This document shows positions 24,866-32,529 of a DNA stretch of 36,077 bases, piece after piece. The stretch lies in the NCBI GenBank assembly GCA_018693105.1, contig JABHLN010000032.1, positions 1-36,077 of the forward strand, given 5' to 3'. The notes beneath the pieces are model-generated. The model had not been told where the DNA came from and searched no databases. It saw nothing but the letters and a program-made list of their open reading frames with translations. This DNA is from Desulfobacterales bacterium. Its GTDB lineage: Bacteria; Desulfobacterota; Desulfobacteria; Desulfobacterales; SURF-7. The position numbers and the translations under genes were made by a program. Positions within the stretch are counted from its first letter, which is position 1. The number at the start of each line of letters is the position of its first letter.

Positions 24866-25528
24866 ATGAATAAAAAATCGGTTCTTCTTGTAGGTGCAAC
24901 AGGGTTAGTCGGAAATGAATGTCTTTTACAATTATCTGAAAATGACCATTACGATAAGGTGGTTGTTTTAACCAGAAGACCTCTACCTGAGAGTTTAATA
25001 CTTCCGAAGGTTGAAAACCATGTAATAGATTTTGATGATCCTGAAAGTTACAAAGACCTTGTATCTGCTAATCATGTTATATGTACACTGGGCACAACTA
25101 TAAAAAAAGCAGGCTCAAATGAAAATTTTTACAGGGTCGACTACACATATCCTTATGAAGTTGCCTTAGCCGCATTGGAAAAAGGAGCAGAACATTTTCT
25201 GATAATAACGGCAATAGGATCTGATGCAAAATCAAAATTTTTCTATAACAGGGTAAAAGGTGAAATTGAAAACAGCCTGATGAAAATGGAATACTCAAGT
25301 GTTTCCATTTTCAGGCCTTCTCTTTTACTCGGAAAAAGGAATGAGTTTCGTTTTGGAGAATGGCTCTTAAATATAACAATGGGCCCGTTATCATTTTTAA
25401 TACCGCCAAAATACAGACCTGTAAACGGCCACCACCTTGCAGATGTAATTGTTAATACAGGAGTCAAAAACCGCCCAGGAATAAGAATATTGGAATCAGC
25501 CGATATTATAAAGTTCGATGCTTCGTAA
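24866..25528 (+). CDS. NAD(P)-binding oxidoreductase, TIP30/HTATIP2-like SDR
   Basis: A 220-residue atypical short-chain dehydrogenase. The N-terminal GATGLVGNECLLQL is the glycine-rich nucleotide loop, VICTLGTTIKKAGS is the conserved second block, and a YNRVKGEIE segment supplies the usual Tyr-x-x-x-Lys pair (FFYNRVKGE). The C-terminal FRPSLLLGKR is also typical of this group. The substrate is unknown. It is the last + strand gene before the converging methyltransferase gene. Confidence 0.83.
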   Translation: MNKKSVLLVGATGLVGNECLLQLSENDHYDKVVVLTRRPLPESLILPKVENHVIDFDDPESYKDLVSANHVICTLGTTIKKAGSNENFYRVDYTYPYEVALAALEKGAEHFLIITAIGSDAKSKFFYNRVKGEIENSLMKMEYSSVSIFRPSLLLGKRNEFRFGEWLLNITMGPLSFLIPPKYRPVNGHHLADVIVNTGVKNRPGIRILESADIIKFDAS

Positions 25529-25622
25529 ATTCCGCTTCATAGGGGTTGTTTTATGAACATTGAATATTTCTATTTTGCCTGATTATTTTTATTTTCCAAC
25601 TTCTACACTAAACCCCTTTTTG

Positions 25623-26348
25623 CTAATCCTGTCGCTGAAGAAGTAGGCAGAGATAGCCATATTCATTTCCATAGCTCCTGTTTATTTTAATCTCTTTTAT
25701 CATATCCTCAAAGGCCTGTTTCATACCATTTTCTTCAATGGCAAGGTTAACGCAAACCTCCATGTCATCATAAAAAGCTTTCCAGTCCTGTCGAGGCAGG
25801 ATAAACCACGAAAGGATGTCGTACCCAAGTTTTCGGGCCTGCTCTTTTCTATCCTTAACATGAGTCATAGGGGGGTATTCTATTTCCCAGTAGTCAACAC
25901 AAGGAGTTGACGGTTGATCTGTCAGCCACACGGCGTCACTTACAAACATAAAGCACTTTCCATTGATCAACGGTCTCCATTCTTTCAGAGCTTTTTCAAA
26001 CCCCATGAAATAAGCACTGCCCTCTGCCCAGATCAGGTCAAAACTAGGCCGGGGAAAATCGAGGTCAAACATGCTCATATTCATTGGAAAGATTTGCTTT
26101 TCATACCCAAAAAGCGCTACCTGCTTTTTCAGATGGTCAAGAAACGGCTGGTGGTTGTCCACTGCCGTGATAAGAGCCTCACTGTTTTCCGCCAGTACCA
26201 GACTTGAGGACCCTTTGCCGCATCCTACCTCCAATATGGTTTTAATTTCCTTCCTGGAGGGAATTTTCTCAAAAGCCTTCAGGGTGGTATTCCTGCTTCC
26301 CGGCCCCTGCCTTTTCATTTGTTCAAATACCTTAAAAAAATTTTCCAT
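25623..26348 (-). CDS. SAM-dependent methyltransferase, class I
   Basis: A 241-residue protein with the SAM loop ILEVGCGKGSSSLVLAE near residue 47, an acidic residue at the end of the next strand (ITAVDNHQPF) and FDLIWAEGSAYFMGFEKAL as motif IV. The ATG at 26348 has a ggagag ribosome-binding site five bases upstream; a GTG 30 bases earlier overlaps the preceding gene but has none. The substrate is unknown. It follows the DUF3786 gene closely on the same strand. Confidence 0.83.
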   Translation of the reverse strand: MENFFKVFEQMKRQGPGSRNTTLKAFEKIPSRKEIKTILEVGCGKGSSSLVLAENSEALITAVDNHQPFLDHLKKQVALFGYEKQIFPMNMSMFDLDFPRPSFDLIWAEGSAYFMGFEKALKEWRPLINGKCFMFVSDAVWLTDQPSTPCVDYWEIEYPPMTHVKDRKEQARKLGYDILSWFILPRQDWKAFYDDMEVCVNLAIEENGMKQAFEDMIKEIKINRSYGNEYGYLCLLLQRQD

Positions 26349-26374
26349 GTACTCTCCATTGTAAGATATGGAAA

Positions 26375-27019
26375 TCACAAGTTATTGAAATTTATTAATC
26401 CACCTGCCAGAAATGTGCCTGCAATTGCAAGACTTTCCATATCGAGAAAATTTTGTGCTGATTGTTTAAACAAAACTGAACATTGAGCTGGAAAATCGTC
26501 GTCTTTAAAGTTAAAGCGGAGTAAAACCGGAATCCTTGGTAATGCTTTAAAACTCATTGATAAATCATGTGATGAGTTATCGTAAAAAGGAATACCGCCC
26601 AGGTTTTTGCAGGCTTCTTCAAGTGCTTTTTGGTTATCTTGAAAAGAGTTTTGAATAGTTTTATTTGTGTTGTTGACAAAAGATACAGTTAAAGGGCCTG
26701 CATCTTTAAACTCTCTAAATGTTACCCATTTTTCATCGTTTGATATTTTTTCTGATATATTTTCTGACATTTCTTCAGGACACATAAGAATGTACTTGGA
26801 TAAAGCAACACAGATAGAAAAGTTTGCTTTCCTTCCTCTTGAATCTGTTATTCCAGAGCCTGAAACATTATAAGATTCTCCATAAAAAGGAATTATAAGA
26901 TTTTCACCTGAAATATCGGCACCTAATATTTCAGCTTTTGTAGAAAGCTCAATTTCGGAAAGCTGTTTAAGATAATCTTCATATGTTTTTTCAAACACTT
27001 CAGCTTTTTTATTCATCAA
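26375..27019 (-). CDS. DUF3786 domain protein
   Basis: A 214-residue protein of unknown function. The blocks WVTFREFKDAGPL, LGGIPFYDNSSHDLSMSFKALPRIPVLLRFN and FPAQCSVLFKQSAQNFLDMESLA are the signature of DUF3786, a family frequent in anaerobes and acetogenic or sulfate-reducing bacteria, sometimes near corrinoid or CODH genes. One conserved Cys (AQCSVLF) is visible. The adjacent methyltransferase gene may be part of the same unit. Confidence 0.8.
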   Translation of the reverse strand: MMNKKAEVFEKTYEDYLKQLSEIELSTKAEILGADISGENLIIPFYGESYNVSGSGITDSRGRKANFSICVALSKYILMCPEEMSENISEKISNDEKWVTFREFKDAGPLTVSFVNNTNKTIQNSFQDNQKALEEACKNLGGIPFYDNSSHDLSMSFKALPRIPVLLRFNFKDDDFPAQCSVLFKQSAQNFLDMESLAIAGTFLAGGLINFNNL

Positions 27020-27152
27020 AGATATTCATTCCTTAACATTTTCTATGGGTTATCTACATTCTGGTCTGACCGAGTTAATAGACTGATATAACTCTTAAAA
27101 AGGCTCAATTTAGTGAAAAATGAAGAATTTTGGTTATTTAACCTTGATGACT

Positions 27153-27263
27153 CGTAAAAAGTATAACCGATGGTTAAGTAGAAATCTTCATATACAAGGC
27201 ATACATGTAGTATGTCGAACTTCTGATCAACCGCTATAACGCAGTAGGTGGAGACTTTTTACG
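27153..27263. repeat. MITE-like element, copy 3 (111 bp, deleted)
   Basis: Same ends as copy 1 (cgtaaaaagt at 27153-27162 and actttttacg at 27254-27263) but 25 bases shorter. The missing segment is the left arm of the inner hairpin. The deletion joins two 8-base direct repeats (aaggcata) that stand 25 bases apart in copy 1. The outer flank tggcgtcg (minus strand) overlaps the hemerythrin stop codon. Confidence 0.83.
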
Positions 27264-27269
27264 ACGCCA

Positions 27270-27698
27270 TCAACCTTCCTGGGGGATTTCAATACCTTTC
27301 TCTTTCAGAAATTTTCCAAAAGCTACATCGACTTCTTTGATATGCCCGACAAGCCAGTTTACCAATAGTGATTCAATTGAACTGGCAAGGATTTGTGTTG
27401 CACCTTCTTCTTTAAGGTCTTCTTCCAGATTGTCTAAGGTTGTTATAAATTCTTCGTGTCTTTTCTTATGGTCTTCTATTGCCGGATAGCCGTTTTCAGC
27501 CATATGTTTCTCTTCAGCGGTGAAATGAAATTTTGTATAATCAATCAAAAAATCGAGGGTGGCCGCTGTTTTTGCCGGACCTTGCTGTAATTCCAGGGCT
27601 TTATTGAGATCATTAAGATTTTTTATCAGCAACTTGTGCTGTTCGTCAATCAGCTCGATTCCAACAGATAAATCACTTGTCCATTTTATTTCTTTCAT
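27270..27698 (-). CDS. Bacteriohemerythrin
   Basis: A 142-residue four-helix protein binding oxygen at a di-iron site. All ligand positions are seen: His21, His58, Glu62, His77, His81, His119 and Asp124 (motifs EQHKLL, FHFTAEEKHM, DHKKRHEEF, GHIKEVDVAF). Length is that of a single-domain protein, so it is a soluble oxygen carrier or sensor helping an anaerobe cope with oxygen. It is transcribed alone from the 28-kb side. Its stop codon lies at the edge of the MITE copy 3 flank. Confidence 0.95.
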   Translation of the reverse strand: MKEIKWTSDLSVGIELIDEQHKLLIKNLNDLNKALELQQGPAKTAATLDFLIDYTKFHFTAEEKHMAENGYPAIEDHKKRHEEFITTLDNLEEDLKEEGATQILASSIESLLVNWLVGHIKEVDVAFGKFLKEKGIEIPQEG

Positions 27699-27883
27699 TG
27701 CTTTTCTTTCTCCTTAAAATATTGTTTTTCATATTACCCGCTTAAACAACCGATTAAAGACTATCTGATTTGCAAAGCTATTGTTACTGCATATATGTTC
27801 TCAATATACTTGGTATCAAATTTTTGAAAGGTTAACAATATTACTTTTATCTTCCGTCTATAGAAGTGAATTGGGGATTCTTA

Positions 27884-27913
27884 ATTCTTGACAGACGTAC
27901 TCTTTAAGTAAAG
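27884..27913 (+). repeat. 30-bp dispersed repeat, copy i
   Basis: A 30-bp segment starting attcttgacagacgtact, about 70 bases upstream of the zinc-ribbon gene. Related segments lie at 31537-31566 and 32352-32381. Copies i and ii share further similarity for another 40 bases or so. Confidence 0.6.
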
Positions 27914-27981
27914 AATGAAGAGTTGCCCCCTTTGGTTACTTATTTGTTTTGAAAACTATTGCATAGATGAGGATATGAAAA

Positions 27982-28167
27982 ATGGAGCAAAAATGTATTG
28001 TTTGTAATGCTGAGGTTACAAAACAAGATAAAGTATGTGGTAGATGTGGATCCCCTATTGAAAGAAATGAAGGATTGAAAAACTTTGTAGGGAATATTGT
28101 AATTATAATTTTCTTTGCAATTATGATAGGTGGCATTGGTTGGCTGGTTAAGTACCTGATGTTCTAA
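27982..28167 (+). CDS. Zinc-ribbon protein with one membrane helix
   Basis: A 61-residue protein with a CxxC...CxxC zinc-ribbon (MEQKCIVCNAEV, VCGRCGSPIE) and a C-terminal membrane helix (about 38-58, IVIIIFFAIMIGGIGWLV). The ribosome-binding site gagga lies about 9 bases upstream. It is a small hypothetical gene with a typical bacterial zinc-ribbon/TM form; function unknown. A MITE end begins three bases after its stop. Confidence 0.75.
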   Translation: MEQKCIVCNAEVTKQDKVCGRCGSPIERNEGLKNFVGNIVIIIFFAIMIGGIGWLVKYLMF

Positions 28168-28169
28168 AC

Positions 28170-28221
28170 TGAGACCTTTGCATAACGCCCCTTTTTGCCC
28201 AATTTCTGCGTCAGGCTCAAA
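28170..28221. repeat. End of MITE family 2 (partial)
   Basis: The first 52 bases begin tgagacctttgcataa and match the right end (inverted) of the 144-bp element at 34245-34388, including the tttttgcccaatttctgcgt stretch. The matching opposite end is missing, so this is a partial copy. It runs into the direct repeat at 28215-28277. Confidence 0.7.
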
Positions 28222-28277
28222 TCAGGCTATAAAAAACATAATATTTTTATTTTCAAATAATTATCCTGATCAGTCCT
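28215..28277. repeat. Direct repeat 1 (left of VF530/RNase H genes)
   Basis: About 63 bases (core acataatattttt) matching 29021-29086 in the same orientation with roughly four of five bases alike. The pair flanks the VF530-like and RNase H genes. Confidence 0.65.
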
Positions 28278-28284
28278 TAAAGCT

Positions 28285-28518
28285 CTATTCATGCACACTC
28301 TTTTGCATTTTGATGTATAAATTTTCTACTTTCGTCCTTGCCCAGGGCGTTTTTCGCAGGAATTTAAGACTGGACTTAACGGAAGGATCGTTGTTGAAAC
28401 ACCGAATATTGATGAGTTTACCCAACTTATCCCATCCATAAAATTCAACCAGATAATTCACGATCTGCTCCAAGGTAATGCCGTGAAGTTGATTAATAGC
28501 CTGTTTCTCACTCATCAT
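28285..28518 (-). CDS. VF530-family DNA-binding protein (DUF2132)
   Basis: A 77-residue protein matching the VF530/DUF2132 family: [50 protein letters not shown]. The conserved double-helix form is thought to bind DNA; function is unknown. It overlaps the RNase H gene by 11 bases and is read from the same transcript. Both are enclosed by a 60-bp direct repeat. Confidence 0.85.
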   Translation of the reverse strand: MMSEKQAINQLHGITLEQIVNYLVEFYGWDKLGKLINIRCFNNDPSVKSSLKFLRKTPWARTKVENLYIKMQKSVHE

Positions 28519-28996
28519 CTTTCCTTAGAGCTTTTCTCGAAGCTCTATCCACAAGTGTAAAAAACCTGTCAATATCATCTTTTTGATTCGATGACTTATG
28601 TCCCTTCACTTTAATAAATTCACAATCCAACTGATCCGTAATTCTATAAAACTCTTTATACAACTCATGATTTTTCAGGCGTTTATTTTTCTTTGAATAA
28701 TAATCATTTTGCTCAAGTCGATCACGCCTTCCATTTAAACCCATAATGTTTTGAGAATCAGTATACACAATCACTTTACTTCCTGTTGTTTTAATATCGG
28801 TTAGTGCCCATAATAAAGCCTGCAATTCCAGTTTCGTTGAAGACGTTTGATCAAATCGCCTCACCTTAACCCGGTTCTTCAGCGAATCCAATGAAAGTTC
28901 ATGTTCGGACACAATGAGATAAGCCCCATATCCAACCTTAGACTGAGTATTCACACTTCCATCTGTAAATAACATAAATTCATCCATAACGTCCAT
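28508..28996 (-). CDS. Ribonuclease HI-family protein
   Basis: A 162-residue RNase H fold protein. The four acidic catalytic positions are Asp12 (FTDGSVN), Glu57 ([10 protein letters not shown]), Asp80 (VYTDSQ) and Asp150 (LVDRASR), with the KGHK His at 133. It probably degrades RNA of RNA-DNA hybrids. It differs from typical RnhA in its loops (charged [14 protein letters not shown] segment) and may be the accessory type. The start could be one of two near ATGs at 28996 and 28987. It overlaps the VF530 gene. Confidence 0.86.
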   Translation of the reverse strand: MDVMDEFMLFTDGSVNTQSKVGYGAYLIVSEHELSLDSLKNRVKVRRFDQTSSTKLELQALLWALTDIKTTGSKVIVYTDSQNIMGLNGRRDRLEQNDYYSKKNKRLKNHELYKEFYRITDQLDCEFIKVKGHKSSNQKDDIDRFFTLVDRASRKALRKDDE

Positions 28997-29020
28997 TTTC
29001 GTATCAAAAAAGAGACTATT

Positions 29021-29086
29021 GCCTCAAAATCAGGCTACAAGAAACATAATATTTTTGTTTTTAAATAATTATTCTGGTCCTGCCCT
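29021..29086. repeat. Direct repeat 2 (right of VF530/RNase H genes)
   Basis: About 66 bases in the same orientation as 28215-28277. Its right end overlaps the last codons and stop of the M48 protease gene. Just before it, gagactattgc resembles a decayed family-2 MITE end. Confidence 0.6.
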
Positions 29087-30100
29087 ATAGTTTTTTGCCC
29101 GTTCAATTCTCTCAGCTGTCAAGGGATGTGATGAAAGAAAAGACATATTTTGATTTGCTCCAATATCATTATCAAGCCGTTTCATAATAGACGCAAAGAC
29201 TTCAGTTGATATTTTGTTACGTTCAAGAAGATCAAAGGCAAAGTCATCTGCTTCCGTCTCAAAATCACGAGAATATTTCATTTGCGCAATTATTGCAGGC
29301 AGTCCAGCCACTGCAGTGCTTACTGATGAGGCATCGGCTGTAATCGTTGCTGCAAGTAGCGCTATAACTGAAGTTTGCAGTATCTGCCGCATGCTATGGC
29401 GCTGCTCAACATGACCGGCCTCGTGAGCAAGAATCGATAGGATTTCTTCTGCGGATTCAGCCTTTTCCACCATTTGATCAGTAATAATGATGGTTCCTCC
29501 CGGGAGTGCAAAAGCATTGGGTCCGATATATTTGCTGTTTCTAAACTTAAGTCTGATATGTGGTGACATCGCCAAGCTATCATGAAGCTGGTCAAATCTT
29601 TCGGTTAATGATTCTTGATGTGCCTGATCTACCTGCGTAGACTCGAACCAATTATTTTCATCCATCCATTTAAGAGTTCGCTCACCAAGAGATATCTCTG
29701 TTTCAATTGGTATGCGGGGTACTATCTTTTCTGCAAGAGCTGGCAGTCCATAAAAGTATCCTGAGAATAGTGCACAGAATATGATTACCACACTGACCAC
29801 TGCAACAGCATATCGTTCTTCAAGCCAGGCAACAGGACCTTCTGATTTAATATCCTGGGTAAGCTGATCAAGAAAGGGTTCATCACCACATTGAAACTGT
29901 CCACCACCGGGAAGGGTAATAAAGCGATCAGCACGGCCCACCCTCGGAGAGACGTTCAATGTGTTCATGGGACTGGTGATGGATAAATCATCACCAGAGA
30001 GGGCAACCTCTCCATACTTAAAACTAAGAAGTGCAGGATGGGTGAGAGGAGTCTCTCCATCATAATAGCTTCCCTCTATTGTGGTGCTCGTTAAATTCAT
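29069..30100 (-). CDS. M48 family metalloprotease
   Basis: A 343-residue zinc peptidase. The HExxH site is HEAGH (His226-Glu227-His230), and the third zinc ligand is probably Glu281 in SRDFETEADDFA. A cytoplasmic N-terminal domain of about 95 residues is followed by one membrane helix (about 97-120) that anchors the protease. The extra N-terminal domain is often fused in this group. Its start overlaps the YjgN-type gene by four bases, so the two are co-translated, a pairing seen in other bacteria. A membrane quality-control role is plausible, not shown. Confidence 0.88.
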   Translation of the reverse strand: MNLTSTTIEGSYYDGETPLTHPALLSFKYGEVALSGDDLSITSPMNTLNVSPRVGRADRFITLPGGGQFQCGDEPFLDQLTQDIKSEGPVAWLEERYAVAVVSVVIIFCALFSGYFYGLPALAEKIVPRIPIETEISLGERTLKWMDENNWFESTQVDQAHQESLTERFDQLHDSLAMSPHIRLKFRNSKYIGPNAFALPGGTIIITDQMVEKAESAEEILSILAHEAGHVEQRHSMRQILQTSVIALLAATITADASSVSTAVAGLPAIIAQMKYSRDFETEADDFAFDLLERNKISTEVFASIMKRLDNDIGANQNMSFLSSHPLTAERIERAKNYRAGPE

Positions 30101-31485
30101 ATCGATAAATCCATGTCAAAGATTTCACTCAATTCGGCTCCAGCTGCCTGAACGTTATCAGTTTTACTACCCTGGAATTCAGTAAGTTCGGCATGAGACT
30201 GTACCTGCATGTGATCCGCTCTGTACCTCAATATCCTAATAACGGCCCACGGAGTGAGCATACCGGCCGAAGCAACAATCCCGAGAGCATTGGTCAGATA
30301 AAGTTTGGCCAGATCAAAGCTTTTCAACGTACTCTGAAAACTAACCTGTCCGAGCCTTATTTTGTTCCACACAGCATTGGTAATATTTGCTTGAATGTAT
30401 GCAAAGACAAGGATATATCCGGCATATACAGGGAGCATAAAAGCATAAACAATATATTGTGTGTTTAATTGTGTGTTTTTGAATAACGACGCACCAATGC
30501 CTATTGTTATAGCTGAAACCACGCCAAAGGCAAAGAGTATCAAGCCCGACATGAAATATATTTTCCAGAATTCCCCCCCGGTTGCTCCAAAGTGACCGGG
30601 TTGTCCTCCATAGTTAGTATTGGTGGTGATAAAATATTTGATATTCCTTAACCACCAGGGGAAGAGAAGCCCGAACAATCCGACCGAAATACCGGCTGCC
30701 CATAAGGCTCCCTGCCATTTGAAAATAGTTCCGATAACCAGCACCGGAACGAGCCCCCATGCAGATAGCACTTTGAGCGCTCCAACATATGTCCCATCAA
30801 AACGGAAGGTCATATTACGGTACGCCGAGTAGCGGGCATTAAAAGCAGCAGACTGGACAAGAACCCATGGTGCGAGAACGACGCCGGCACCTAACACATA
30901 GGGGAAAAAGGAGATAAAGACATGGTTTGAAAAATAGTACAGAAGAAATATGACAGCAGCGATAATCCTGCCCTTCAAAATTGGAATTGGCTGACCAAGG
31001 TACTGGAATGGAGTTCCGTCAAGGGAAAGATGGGAATAGATATACCGTTTTTTTCGGACTTTTGCCCAGGCAGAAAAAATACCGAATGACAGAAGGGTAA
31101 GGCATAAGTTTACAATCCAGATCCTGAAGTATTCCCTGGCAGAACCGTTGAACTCCAATTTCAGCTCCTGCGGTTTTTTTCGAAGCACCTCTTCTTCTTT
31201 TTTAGAATTAATATGGGTTATAAATTCGGAAGCATATTGAGCTTCATCTGAATTTGGGTTTTCTTTAATTATTCTTTGAAATAAAGCCCTGGCCTTCTGA
31301 ACATCATTATCATCCTCATAAGCAGATCTTGCTGAACTAGACAGAGAAGCTAATTCCTCCGTTCTCAATTTAATTTCATTTTTAATTGCTTGAAAATTTC
31401 CTGGAAACTTTTCTCTGTCGACAGCTTGATACAAATATTCGAGTTCTTTTAATGAGTATACGCTATAGCCTGGCATTTTGATCAT
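30097..31485 (-). CDS. YjgN family membrane protein (DUF898)
   Basis: A 462-residue protein. The DUF898 core starts near residue 115 (LEFNGSAREYFRIWIVNLCLTLLSFGIFSAWAKVRKKRYIYSHLSLDGTPF type block) and holds about eight membrane segments. Residues about 1-110 form a helical, TPR-like cytoplasmic extension (KARALFQRIIKENPNSDEAQ). The function of YjgN is unknown. It is translationally coupled with the downstream M48 protease gene by a four-base overlap, so the two probably act together. Confidence 0.86.
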   Translation of the reverse strand: MIKMPGYSVYSLKELEYLYQAVDREKFPGNFQAIKNEIKLRTEELASLSSSARSAYEDDNDVQKARALFQRIIKENPNSDEAQYASEFITHINSKKEEEVLRKKPQELKLEFNGSAREYFRIWIVNLCLTLLSFGIFSAWAKVRKKRYIYSHLSLDGTPFQYLGQPIPILKGRIIAAVIFLLYYFSNHVFISFFPYVLGAGVVLAPWVLVQSAAFNARYSAYRNMTFRFDGTYVGALKVLSAWGLVPVLVIGTIFKWQGALWAAGISVGLFGLLFPWWLRNIKYFITTNTNYGGQPGHFGATGGEFWKIYFMSGLILFAFGVVSAITIGIGASLFKNTQLNTQYIVYAFMLPVYAGYILVFAYIQANITNAVWNKIRLGQVSFQSTLKSFDLAKLYLTNALGIVASAGMLTPWAVIRILRYRADHMQVQSHAELTEFQGSKTDNVQAAGAELSEIFDMDLSI

Positions 31486-31536
31486 TTGCTATTCCTGGAA
31501 TTAAAGACTGTAAAAACCAAAGGAGGTTCGTTCTTC

Positions 31537-31566
31537 ATTATTGACAGACATATTCTTTAAGTGAAG
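31537..31566 (+). repeat. 30-bp dispersed repeat, copy ii
   Basis: attattgacagacatattct and following bases, matching 27884-27913 and 32352-32381. Similarity with copy i extends to the tatttgtttt stretch about 40 bases further on. Confidence 0.6.
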
Positions 31567-31702
31567 TCGGAAGAACATACCATTTTGGCTTCTATTTGTT
31601 TTACTTTTTTTACGGTTAACTTTTAATAGTCTGAACATCTTTGCTTATAGCGTATATTGTTCAGCATGGTTTAATTTTAAGTTTTAAGTTGAATCTAAAT
31701 AT

Positions 31703-31772
31703 GTGAGTCTTTGGTGTGTATTGTTTAATCTTATAATATTAAAAATATCGGCGTGTCAAGAGTTACACCGAT
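31703..31772 (+). repeat. Direct repeat A (left of PLA2-like gene)
   Basis: About 70 bases beginning gtgagtctttggtgtgtatt, matching 32376-32445 in the same orientation at about three of four bases. The pair encloses the PLA2-like lipoprotein gene. Confidence 0.65.
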
Positions 31773-31805
31773 TAGGCAGGCCTATTGTTCTTTTAGCTTA
31801 TGTAT

Positions 31806-32333
31806 TCAGGGACATGGCCCATTGGGACTATTCTTATAATAATCATTTAATTTCTGTTCGACCAGTAATTTCTCTTCTTCAGTCAGTTCGATATACTTCC
31901 TATCGAAATCCCATCCATAACCCCATCTGTACCAAGTATAAAAATATGGACTTCCACCAAACCTGACTCCTGCATACATCATTTCGGATAGTTTCTTGTT
32001 CCCGGTCTTTTTGGATATGCAATCTCTTAATTCTATATCTGCGAACATCCGTTCTTCTTCAGTCCCACCCTGCCAATAAGCAACATCATGCTCAAAACAA
32101 CATTCACACCAATCTTCGTTTGAGATCAATGAACGATCCGGAAACAGTGAACAGCCATCACTATCAAAGTCCTTCAATTCCTCTCCGGAAGTACAACCGA
32201 TAACCAGGATGAAAAAAACTAAGAGGAACCAGATTGTTTTTTTATTCTTAATAAATTGCGTCACTATGTTTATTCCAAGTCTCAATATTTCAGCCAACCT
32301 CATTTTCAGCTGCTTTCCAAAAGCCTTGCCCAT
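31806..32333 (-). CDS. Small lipoprotein with a phospholipase A2-like CCxxHD motif
   Basis: Up to 175 residues. The hydrophobic stretch FLLVFFILVIGC ends in a lipobox, so the mature protein is probably an envelope lipoprotein. The mature part has DGCSLFPD, then WCECCFEHDVAYWQGG, which resembles the PLA2 active-site CCxxHD with a Ca-loop-like region, then further Cys (LRDC). No function is known. The chosen start is the longest; ATG at 32303 has a better ribosome-binding site (ggaaag), and GTG at 32264 gives a more usual signal length. It stands alone, enclosed by direct repeats. Confidence 0.68.
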   Translation of the reverse strand: MGKAFGKQLKMRLAEILRLGINIVTQFIKNKKTIWFLLVFFILVIGCTSGEELKDFDSDGCSLFPDRSLISNEDWCECCFEHDVAYWQGGTEEERMFADIELRDCISKKTGNKKLSEMMYAGVRFGGSPYFYTWYRWGYGWDFDRKYIELTEEEKLLVEQKLNDYYKNSPNGPCP

Positions 32334-32351
32334 AACATAATGAAGGAGGCC

Positions 32352-32381
32352 ATTCTTGACAGTCGTATTCTTTCAGTGAGT
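32352..32381 (+). repeat. 30-bp dispersed repeat, copy iii
   Basis: attcttgacagtcgtattct and following bases; runs directly into direct repeat B. Confidence 0.6.
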
Positions 32382-32445
32382 CTATGGTGTGTATTGTTTG
32401 GATTTATAGTATTCAGAATATCGTCTGTCAAGTTTTACAGGGACC
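32376..32445 (+). repeat. Direct repeat B (right of PLA2-like gene)
   Basis: About 70 bases matching 31703-31772. It is joined to dispersed repeat copy iii. Confidence 0.65.
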
Positions 32446-32529
32446 ATTCGGGGATGTTATTTTAAAGGCTTTCCCAACGTAGTCGGCTTTACTTAAATGT
32501 CTGTGTGAGTCCGTGTGGGTCTGTGGCTA

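Larger units (their letters stand above)
31486..31805. other. 320-bp intergenic region with repeats
   Basis: No gene is seen. It holds dispersed repeat copy ii (31537-31566) and the left member of a direct repeat pair (31703-31772). The remainder is AT-rich and unrecognised. The YjgN gene begins from the left side of this region on the minus strand. Confidence 0.55.

Noticed and set aside
25539-25617. aggggtt / aacccct pair between converging genes as a terminator
   Set aside because: The arms are only seven bases and about 65 bases apart, too far for a normal intrinsic terminator.
28178-28441. 87-codon + strand frame after the zinc-ribbon gene
   Set aside because: It runs through a MITE end, a direct repeat and the opposite strand of the VF530 gene.
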